Below are positions 1-6,524 of a stretch of 64,000 bases of DNA, piece after piece. The DNA is from Deltaproteobacteria bacterium (GTDB taxonomy: Bacteria > Desulfobacterota > DSM-4660 > Desulfatiglandales > Desulfatiglandaceae): the NCBI GenBank assembly GCA_021737785.1, contig JAIPDI010000012.1, positions 1-64,000 of the forward strand, written 5' to 3'. Every line of letters begins with the position of its first letter. The first letter of the stretch is position 1. Under the pieces are notes generated by a model. That model had not been told where the DNA came from. It searched no databases and saw nothing but the letters and a program-made list of their open reading frames with translations. The position numbers were made by a program, and so were the translations under genes.

Positions 1-17
1 ACGTGCGAAGAAGTTTG

Positions 18-245
18 CCCGTGGGGGTCTCTGCTTCCCGCCCAGAAGGCGGGACAAAAACCGAATACAGCTCCTGGGGACGGCAGCAGGGCTTTACAAT
101 ACAGTCTGTTCCAGCCCCAAGTACAGGCTTTCATGGGACGGTATGTCCTTGCTGCCTTTTCGTAAACATTATTCGGAGCCCGGGGGCGGCCGCCGAACGA
201 TACGACCGCATTTTATTGCAGATCTTGAGCAGAGACCCCCACGGG
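18..245. repeat. 18-bp perfect inverted repeat enclosing 192 bp; candidate structured RNA or small TIR element
   Basis: Bases 18-35 are the exact reverse complement of bases 228-245. Inside, 36-42 and 48-54 form a 7-bp GC-rich hairpin. Farther in, a CCGAATA near 61 pairs with TATTCGG near 171, and a GGCAGCAGGG near 82 can pair with CCTTGCTGCC near 148 with one G-U pair. Nested pairing of this kind resembles a long rod-shaped RNA. No convincing protein frame covers it. It could be a non-coding RNA on either strand, a retron-like or 6S-like RNA, or a small element with terminal inverted repeats; I cannot decide between these from sequence alone. Confidence 0.5.
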
Positions 246-396
246 TGTCCAGAACGCTTCCGGGACTTGGGTGAAACCTTTTGGTTGCGGCTGTTAGGCC
301 GCCTTGGGCAGATTGTCGAAAGGGAGGGGATTGAGGGATCTTAAATCAGGGGATTGCAATCTTCCCTCATCGGCAATCGGACATCGAAAACTGTCA

Positions 397-906
397 ATGC
401 CCCTCGGTTTCACGCTGATTGAACTTCTGGTTGTGCTGGTGATTATCAGTGTGATGGTAGGCTTTGTGGGGCCCCGGTTGGCCGGGTCGATCAGCAATAC
501 GAGCCTGAAGACCGCGTCAAAACGGATCGCCGCCTCGCTGAGATACGCGCGGAGCCAGGCCATATCGGAAAGCCGGTCCTATGAGGCTGTCTTTGATCTG
601 GAAAAGAACCAAATGATCGTTCGTTCGGGGCAAACGGCCCGGAAAGATGAGGCGGGGGAAGAGGACGATGCGATTAAAAAGGGTGTTTTCAAACCCTACC
701 TCCTTCCCGACGACGTTCGATTCGAGAAGGCGATATGGAGAGACGAGGAAGGCGATTCGGGCCTGTTTCGGATTCTGTTCGTCCCTAACGGCGGAAGCAG
801 CGGCGGAGAACTACTCCTGCGCAATAAACGGGGACATCGCTATCGGATAACGGTCGATGTCATTACCGGCACCGCGAAAGTGAGGAGCGATGAGACTGGA
901 TCCTGA
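397..906 (+). CDS. gspH: Type II secretion minor pseudopilin GspH
   Basis: Minor pseudopilin of the T2SS, an inner-membrane/periplasmic component near the pseudopilus tip. The prepilin peptidase site is plain: Gly followed by FTLIELLVVLVI, with Glu at mature position 5 and a hydrophobic helix. The globular part has the usual length (about 169 residues from this start). The start is uncertain. The ATG at 397 gives a very short leader (MPLG) with no clear ribosome site. In-frame TTG codons at 331 (just after AGGGAGGGG) and 304 would give leaders of 26 or 35 residues, and GspJ downstream also has a long leader. The gene heads a tight run gspH-I-J-K-L-M-C; gspG is presumably upstream of the window. 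Confidence 0.85.
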   Translation: MPLGFTLIELLVVLVIISVMVGFVGPRLAGSISNTSLKTASKRIAASLRYARSQAISESRSYEAVFDLEKNQMIVRSGQTARKDEAGEEDDAIKKGVFKPYLLPDDVRFEKAIWRDEEGDSGLFRILFVPNGGSSGGELLLRNKRGHRYRITVDVITGTAKVRSDETGS

Positions 907-1342
907 GACTGGAAACATGGAGGTATGTTGCAGGGGGTTCACCCTCATTGAAATTCTTGTTGCCATATCGGTTCTTTCCATCGCTATGGTCGTGATCATG
1001 CAGCTCTTTTCCGGAGGCCTCAAATCGAGCAGACTCTCCGACGCATACACCAGAGGGGTTTTTCATGCAAGGGAGAAGATGGAAGAGATCCTCCTTGAGA
1101 CGGAGTTCGAGGAAGGGGTGTTCGAAGGGGAATTCGACGATTCGTATTGGTGGCGATTCGAGGTCGTCCGGGAAGAACAGCCAGAGGAAGAAGCGAAAAA
1201 ACTCCCTTTCGACGCCTATCACGTAAGGGTCGAAATTTTTTGGAATGAAGGGGAAAAGGAAAAAAACTTCGGCATCACCACCATGAAACTGGTGGAAAAG
1301 AAGAAGGACGGTGAACCGGCGATCGAGGGGCTGGGCAGTTAA
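890..1342 (+). CDS. gspI: Type II secretion minor pseudopilin GspI
   Basis: Minor pseudopilin expected to form the tip complex with GspJ and GspK. The signal is Gly16 followed by FTLIEILVAIS, with Glu at +5 of the mature protein and a hydrophobic helix. At 150 residues it is slightly longer than typical GspI because of acidic stretches. The start at 890 overlaps the end of gspH by 17 nt and has GAGGAG two bases upstream, suggesting translational coupling. An ATG at 917 would give a shorter leader (MEVCCRG) but lacks a ribosome site. Assignment rests on the prepilin motif, length and gene order. Confidence 0.88.
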   Translation: MRLDPETGNMEVCCRGFTLIEILVAISVLSIAMVVIMQLFSGGLKSSRLSDAYTRGVFHAREKMEEILLETEFEEGVFEGEFDDSYWWRFEVVREEQPEEEAKKLPFDAYHVRVEIFWNEGEKEKNFGITTMKLVEKKKDGEPAIEGLGS

Positions 1343-1350
1343 CCGCGTTT

Positions 1351-2100
1351 ATGAAACCGGCACAGAGTATTTTATGCAGTACTTGGAGATTGTCAGGCTG
1401 GCATTTTCGTCAATTGCCGATTGTCAGTCGTCATCCGACGATTTCCTCAGGTTTTACCCTGCTGGAACTCATGATTTCCCTCACCATTATGGGGCTGATC
1501 CTGGTGCTGGTATTCGGGGCGCTCAGGATAGGTGCCCGGGCTTGGGAAAAGGGTGAGAGGGATGTCGAGACCCATCAGCGGCAGCGGTTTGTTCTCGATA
1601 ATCTCAAGCGCCAGATCGCCTCTGTTTTTTTGCGCGAGATCAAGGCGGGAGAAGAGGAAGAAGGCGAGACCAAAGGGAAGGTCTTTTTCAGGGGCGATAG
1701 TGAGAGTATGGAGTTTATGTCGCGTGTCCCGATGTCTCCCCTGACCCGAACAGGGGTGGTTTATGTGAAGTATGTGGTGCGGGAAGATGACGGCGGAGAC
1801 ACCCGTCGGCTCCTCCTCTACGAGAAAGATGGTGTTTTTGTCAATCTGAAAGAAGACCTGGACGATATAGAGGATGACCAATTTTTCGAATTGATCACCG
1901 GCGCAGCGAGCATTGAATTCTCCTATCTGTACGGCTTCGAAGATGAGGATGAGGAGTTGCAATGGCAGGATAAATGGGACAACGATTCGGAGAAGGACAT
2001 CCCTGTGGCAATAAAGATTGCCCTTCAGGAAGACGCTGACGCGGCGCCCATTTATGTGATCGTGCGTCTACAGGTCGAGGGGGATGAAAAAGGCGGGTGA
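1351..2100 (+). CDS. gspJ: Type II secretion minor pseudopilin GspJ
   Basis: Minor pseudopilin GspJ: the prepilin motif (Gly34 followed by FTLLELMISLTIM) is followed by a globular domain of about 200 residues, and the gene lies between gspI and gspK. The leader is 34 residues, much longer than the usual 5-10, and I see no in-frame ATG nearer the cleavage site. Either the organism uses long leaders or a non-ATG start is used. The domain is rich in acidic residues. The gene starts 8 nt after gspI, consistent with one operon. Confidence 0.87.
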   Translation: MKPAQSILCSTWRLSGWHFRQLPIVSRHPTISSGFTLLELMISLTIMGLILVLVFGALRIGARAWEKGERDVETHQRQRFVLDNLKRQIASVFLREIKAGEEEEGETKGKVFFRGDSESMEFMSRVPMSPLTRTGVVYVKYVVREDDGGDTRRLLLYEKDGVFVNLKEDLDDIEDDQFFELITGAASIEFSYLYGFEDEDEELQWQDKWDNDSEKDIPVAIKIALQEDADAAPIYVIVRLQVEGDEKGG

Positions 2101-2115
2101 CGGGTTACCAATGAT

Positions 2116-3192
2116 ATGAAAGCCATGATGAAAGACGAAGCCGGGATTGCCCTCTTTTTAGTCTTGTGGGTCCTGACGCTTCTTTCGGTCATTGCAGGGG
2201 AGTTTTGTTTTGCCATGCGGACGGAGGTGAACATTACCCGCAATTTCAAGGACCAGACAATCAGCTATTATATCGCCCTGGCCGGGATAAACAGGGCCAT
2301 CGGCGAAATGATTCGAAATGAGGTCATGCCTCCCACGAGGGTGTCGTCGATCGGGGTTCCGGGGCAACCGGAGGAGAAGGAGACTGAAGTCGAGGAAGAG
2401 AGGGAATTCTGGAGAATCAACGTGGAGATCCCTCCGGAGTCCTATGGCGAGGGAGTTTACCAAGTCAGGATCGAAAATGAGAGCGGTAAAATAAACCTTA
2501 ACGGCGCAAATGAGGCCATGCTCAAGATGATGTTAAACCGATTCGATCTTGATGAGAATGAAAAAAGTGTTATCGTGGACTCAATTTTGGACTGGCGGGA
2601 TAAGAACGATGTTCACCGCCTGAACGGCGCGGAGAATGAGTATTACCGGTCGCTCCCGAAACCGTATGAATGCAAGGATGGCGATTTCGATTCGGTGGAA
2701 GAGCTGCTGATGGTGAGGGGAGTGACACCCGAGATTTTTTACGGAGGACTTAAGAATATTGTAACCGTATTTAAGCCGCCGGTGAAACGTCAGAGGAGCA
2801 CGGCGGGACGCGGCTTCAGAGTGGTTGGCGCGGATCTCAACAAAGTGAATATAAACGCTGCAACCAAGGATGTGCTGCTTTCCCTGCCCTCCATGACAGA
2901 GGACCTGGTTCAGCAGATTATGGATTTCAGAAAGGAATCAGACTTCAGGTCGTTGGCGGAAGTCACCGCTCTGGTGGGCGGGAGTGTGTATAATGCCATC
3001 TCTCCCTACATCACCCTGGAATCAAGCCCATACTTCAGCATCCGGTCCGTGGGTAAGATGGCCGATGGAAGGATTCAGCAGGGGATAGAAGCCTGGGTAG
3101 AAATCGACAGAAAGCTAAAAAAGGGATTCCGGATCGTACAATGGCGCGATCGCGCAGAGGAATCGGAACCGGCGACCTCGGACGGGGAGTGA
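2116..3192 (+). CDS. gspK: Type II secretion minor pseudopilin GspK
   Basis: Large minor pseudopilin thought to cap the pseudopilus. The N-terminus (KDEAG then IALFLVLWVLTLLS) is a prepilin-type helix without Glu at +5, which is usual for GspK. Around residues 155-185 is a segment like DWRDKNDVHRLNGAE with a following YY, typical of the family, and a helix-hairpin-like segment (NINAATKDVLLSLPSM) lies near 248-265. Length (358) fits. ATG codons at 2116, 2125 and 2128 are all possible starts. The gene follows gspJ by 15 nt. Confidence 0.92.
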   Translation: MKAMMKDEAGIALFLVLWVLTLLSVIAGEFCFAMRTEVNITRNFKDQTISYYIALAGINRAIGEMIRNEVMPPTRVSSIGVPGQPEEKETEVEEEREFWRINVEIPPESYGEGVYQVRIENESGKINLNGANEAMLKMMLNRFDLDENEKSVIVDSILDWRDKNDVHRLNGAENEYYRSLPKPYECKDGDFDSVEELLMVRGVTPEIFYGGLKNIVTVFKPPVKRQRSTAGRGFRVVGADLNKVNINAATKDVLLSLPSMTEDLVQQIMDFRKESDFRSLAEVTALVGGSVYNAISPYITLESSPYFSIRSVGKMADGRIQQGIEAWVEIDRKLKKGFRIVQWRDRAEESEPATSDGE

Positions 3193-3204
3193 CGGCTGTG
3201 GAGG

Positions 3205-4602
3205 GTGGATTTGCTGTTCCAGACCAGTCTTGGAATTGATATACAGGACCATTCTGTATCATTGGCATATGTGAAGGCGTCTTTTAAGGGCATACGGCTG
3301 GCGGCCTATGCGGTCTATCCCCTCGAGGGAGAGGCCCCTTTCGAAGAGAACCTGGATGAGATCGGTGGGCTCATCAGGGACTTCATGACAAAAAACCGCG
3401 TTTCCGCCGGCGCTGTTTTCTCTGGGATGCCGCGCAGCAAGGCCATCATCAGATACGTGGAACTGCCTTCGGCGGTCAAGGAAAATCTTAGGGAGAGCCT
3501 GGGCTATGAAATGGAAAAATATATCCCTCTTCCGGGAGATGATATCTATTTTGACTACCAGATCGTTTCAGAGGACAAGGAATCGGGAAAACTGAAGCTG
3601 CTCCTTGTGGCGGCCAGAAGAGAAGCCATAGATAAGCATCTCGATCTTGCCGCGCATATCGGTATCGGGATTTCGGGGAGTGAGATTAGCTCAACAGCCA
3701 TTGCCAATTACTTTGCAAACCTTGAGGGTACTGATGGGACAGGCCCGCTTGCCATCGTTTCTTTGAGAGATGATCACCTGGAAATTGATGGCGTCAAAGG
3801 CGGTTTTCTGGAATATTCGAGGTGGGTTGATCTTACGGAATGGGCTTCGGATCCGGATGGTGTTATCGCCCGGGAGCTGGAAAGGGGGAAGGAGGATCTT
3901 GAATCGGATCAGGATCGCTTGTCCATCGCTTTTTGCGGCTTTGATGAACCCCCCGAAGCAGTTGAGAATTTCAAGTTAGATGACAATTTCGATATTCGTC
4001 CCATAGACCTTTCCAGAAGGGGACTTCCTTCGTCTGCCATGATCCCGGCCTACAGTTTGGCCTTGAAAGGCATCCGAAAGCCGCAGACCGATATTAATCT
4101 TGTGCCAAAGGAGCGCCGGAGACGGCCCAACAGGACCGGTCAATACACCCTGATCGCCCTGTCCGGGCTCCTTATCCTTTTGGCCCTTGCCTGGGGCAGT
4201 GGAAATATTATCTCTCAGCAGCTTTATTCGAGGCGGTTGAATGGGGAGATTGCCCGACTGGGGGTCGAGGTCAAGAATATCGAACAGACGCGGATACAGT
4301 CCGAAAAAATCGAAATCCGGATTGACTACTTGAACTCTTTATATTCAGGACGCATTCCCCTCTTGGAGGTCCTCAAAGAACTGAGCTTGAGCGTGCCCAA
4401 GAACGCCTGGGTCAGACGGTTGATCATTTCGGACGGGAAGGTGGAAATGATTGGGGCCGCCGACGCTGCATCGGAATTGATACTTTCCCTCGAGGCCTCT
4501 CCTCTTTTCACAGAGGTGGCGTTCCTATCATCCATCACAAGAAGGGGCCAAGAGAACAAAGAGGTCTTCAGGATCGGCTTGAAGCTCAATCAGCCGTCCT
4601 GA
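3205..4602 (+). CDS. gspL: GspL-type protein with PilM-like plus PilN-like architecture
   Basis: Inner-membrane assembly protein that would link the secretion ATPase to the periplasmic platform. Residues 1-285 form an actin-like cytoplasmic domain of the PilM/GspL type (opening LGIDIQDHSVSLAYVK). A short basic linker (KERRRRPNR) leads to one membrane helix at about 314-336. The periplasmic part (about 340-465) has a coiled segment and a ferredoxin-like PilN-type domain. So one protein combines what PilM and PilN do as two proteins in type IV pili. The start is GTG 3205 directly after GGAGG; TTG 3211 has better spacing from that site and is an equal candidate. Confidence 0.88.
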   Translation: MDLLFQTSLGIDIQDHSVSLAYVKASFKGIRLAAYAVYPLEGEAPFEENLDEIGGLIRDFMTKNRVSAGAVFSGMPRSKAIIRYVELPSAVKENLRESLGYEMEKYIPLPGDDIYFDYQIVSEDKESGKLKLLLVAARREAIDKHLDLAAHIGIGISGSEISSTAIANYFANLEGTDGTGPLAIVSLRDDHLEIDGVKGGFLEYSRWVDLTEWASDPDGVIARELERGKEDLESDQDRLSIAFCGFDEPPEAVENFKLDDNFDIRPIDLSRRGLPSSAMIPAYSLALKGIRKPQTDINLVPKERRRRPNRTGQYTLIALSGLLILLALAWGSGNIISQQLYSRRLNGEIARLGVEVKNIEQTRIQSEKIEIRIDYLNSLYSGRIPLLEVLKELSLSVPKNAWVRRLIISDGKVEMIGAADAASELILSLEASPLFTEVAFLSSITRRGQENKEVFRIGLKLNQPS

Positions 4603-4638
4603 TATTGCGGCATCAAAATAGGATTTTTCAAGGTATCC

Positions 4639-5196
4639 ATGTTCAAAATCGATTTTCGAAGGAAACATGTTTTTGTGGCGTTAGCCGTATTGCTGGCCCT
4701 GGCCATGGGTTATCGGTTTTCCCCCGCGCTTAAGGATTTCTTCTCGCCGAACCAGCAGATTGCGCTGATGGAGAAGAGACTCCAAAAATATCAGGAAATA
4801 GTGGATTCCGGGAAGGACCTGAACGACAGGCTTGATTCCCTAAACAAGAAGGCCCAGGAGTTGGAGTCCAGACTTTTGGAGGGGAAAACCCCTTCCCTCG
4901 CAGCGGTTGAGGTACAAAACATTATGCAGCAGGCTGCGGCGAAGAGTGCTGTTCAGATCAGCAGCGTGAGGGTCTTGTCCGACAAGAAGCTGGAACCATA
5001 TGGGTATGTTCTTGTGCCGGTTGAATTTCAGATGCTCCCCACCATCAGACAATTGAAAGAGATCCTGTACCAACTTGAGGCCTATCACAAATATCTGACA
5101 GTGGAGAAGCTTGTTGTTCAAGAGTATAATAAGAGGGATCGGCAGCTTCGCTGCGCCATTACTCTGGCGGGTGTAATGAAGAGGAATGAAAATTGA
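4639..5196 (+). CDS. gspM: GspM/PilO-like inner-membrane platform protein
   Basis: Small bitopic protein partnering GspL. One membrane helix (about residues 9-28) is followed by a coiled coil (about 40-85) and a ferredoxin-like periplasmic domain resembling PilO/GspM. Length (185) fits the family. It sits directly after gspL. Its last 11 nt overlap the next gene, pointing to co-translation. Distinction between GspM and PilO is by context: the neighbours carry T2SS pseudopilins rather than pilT/pilQ. Confidence 0.82.
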   Translation: MFKIDFRRKHVFVALAVLLALAMGYRFSPALKDFFSPNQQIALMEKRLQKYQEIVDSGKDLNDRLDSLNKKAQELESRLLEGKTPSLAAVEVQNIMQQAAAKSAVQISSVRVLSDKKLEPYGYVLVPVEFQMLPTIRQLKEILYQLEAYHKYLTVEKLVVQEYNKRDRQLRCAITLAGVMKRNEN

Positions 5197-6097
5197 GATT
5201 GGGAGATCTGCACCGATGCTGCTAAAAATATGGCTGATGAATGTGATCTTGGCCGTAGCCGTTTTTTTTGCAGGGATGAAATCAATAGAGGTTTGGACGG
5301 AAAGACGCACACCCCACATCAGTTCAACCAAGGGCACTTTAGCGTGGACGGAAAAGAGTCTGGAGAAAAAGACGCTCCCTCCTGAAGCTGATTACGAGGT
5401 TGTTGTGAGTAATAACCTTTTCTTTGCCGACCGTTCCGAGATTCTTGAGAAATCATCAACAAATGGGCCGGCCTCTGTTCAGCAGGCTGTGGGAGCACAG
5501 CTCCAAGGATTGGAGCTGGCCATCAAACAGATGAATCTCTATGGGGTTATTATGGTCGGTGATCATAAGGAGGCCCTTATCGCTTCGGCTTCTCCTGTCA
5601 AGAGGCCCGGGACCCCCGCGAAGGATGGGGTCAAACGCGCAAGGGAGGGCGATATGGTGGGAAAATTCAAGGTGGAGGAGATCCGCAGCACGAGTGCGCT
5701 GCTCACTGCGGGTGGGTATGAATGGCAGATTACCATCTTCGACAAGGATAACCCCAAAAAACGTGTTCCTGTCAAAAAGGAGGCCGGTCCGATTGTGGTT
5801 GGCGCTGACGTCAAGCCGGAGGCCGGGAAGGCATCCGGAGGCGATGAGGAAAAAGCGCCGGTGGCCCCCCCTGCAATCCCAGCAAAGGGGAGGGCTGCAC
5901 CTGGGACCGGCGAGGCACCTGGAGGCGAGCGGAAAAATGGACAATCGCCCGTGCCTCCAGGTGCCACGCAGGCGATGCCTGAAAAAACGGCAAACCAAGA
6001 ACAAACAACGCCTGAATCCCCCAGAATTAATCCTGCCACCATATGGAGAGGGTCTCCACCACCCATGCCGAATTTGCCGAGGCCTGCAAAAAGGTAA
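5186..6097 (+). CDS. gspC: GspC-like (PilP/HR-domain) secretion protein
   Basis: Predicted clamp protein between the inner-membrane platform and the secretin. A single N-terminal membrane helix (about 11-33) is followed by a motif typical of GspC (NNLFFADRSE, about 72-81). An HR/PilP-like beta domain follows at about 112-192 (LYGVIMVGDHKEALIAS, then KVEEIRSTSALL). The last 110 residues are Pro/Ala/Lys-rich and probably disordered; no PDZ domain or coiled coil is visible. The gene overlaps gspM and precedes gspD, though 427 nt of repeat-bearing DNA separate them. Called GspC by context and domain order. Confidence 0.75.
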   Translation: MKIEIGRSAPMLLKIWLMNVILAVAVFFAGMKSIEVWTERRTPHISSTKGTLAWTEKSLEKKTLPPEADYEVVVSNNLFFADRSEILEKSSTNGPASVQQAVGAQLQGLELAIKQMNLYGVIMVGDHKEALIASASPVKRPGTPAKDGVKRAREGDMVGKFKVEEIRSTSALLTAGGYEWQITIFDKDNPKKRVPVKKEAGPIVVGADVKPEAGKASGGDEEKAPVAPPAIPAKGRAAPGTGEAPGGERKNGQSPVPPGATQAMPEKTANQEQTTPESPRINPATIWRGSPPPMPNLPRPAKR

Positions 6098-6207
6098 GCA
6101 CTCTCCATATTTCATCAAAAAAACGAACGATAGCGGTTGAAAAGGGTATTTCAGGATGTTACATCGAAAAAAAGCAGTTGGGATACTCCGGCGTTTAAAG
6201 CTGAAAA

Positions 6208-6342
6208 GACCCCGAACACACCTGCACGGAAATTCCTCATGGTACTGTGGATACGGTGATTCCGGTCGATGACGGAAGCGATGATGGAACCTTGGACATT
6301 GCTGAAAAACTTGGAATTGAAACATTTTATATAGTGTCCTGA
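6208..6342 (+). pseudogene. Decayed GT2 glycosyltransferase fragment
   Basis: One frame (codons from 6208 to the TGA at 6340-6342) reads like the start of a polyprenyl-phosphate mannosyltransferase-type GT2: EIPHGTVDTVIPVDDGS, then DDGTLDIAEKLGIE. This matches the usual V-D-x-V-I-x-V-D-D-G-S-x-D-G pattern. The beginning of the gene is lost or frameshifted (an in-frame TGA lies just upstream), and the reading frame ends within a miniature repeat element that begins at 6328. No intact downstream part is present. It lies between two T2SS genes where no glycosyltransferase is expected, so it looks like debris from an insertion or rearrangement. Confidence 0.6.
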
Positions 6343-6480
6343 ACGAAAACCCCGTTCAGGCACAATTACGAATTGAGGAATTGCGGATTCCGAATTGATG
6401 GAATAGAGTTGAAATTAATAAAACCAAGTTTTCGATTCCACCCTTTTTGGATTTCCGAGTTTTCGTTCATACACTATATA
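6328..6480. mobile_element. 153-bp miniature inverted-repeat element, copy 1
   Basis: The first ten bases (6328-6337, TATATAGTGT) are the exact reverse complement of 6471-6480. The match continues inward to about 22 bp with one indel (…GAACGAAAAC). A nearly identical element lies at 30308-30459, including the interior with GAATTGAGGAATTGCG and GTTTTCGATTCCACCC. A bare hairpin of the same terminal sequence is at 27790-27818. No coding capacity. It has the form of a non-autonomous MITE. This copy sits directly upstream of gspD and may affect its expression. Confidence 0.8.
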
Positions 6481-6524
6481 GTTCTAGGCCCATTCAGGGA
6501 TGCGAAACTTGAGGTAGATATTTT

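Noticed and set aside
18-245. Group II intron or RNase P/tmRNA/SRP identity for the structured element
   Set aside because: A GTGCG near the left edge resembles an intron start, but no domain V-like hairpin or hallmark sequences of those RNAs are present.
3-344. 113-codon frame at the left edge
   Set aside because: It runs through the inverted-repeat structure at 18-245, has no family-like features and overlaps the gspH leader region.
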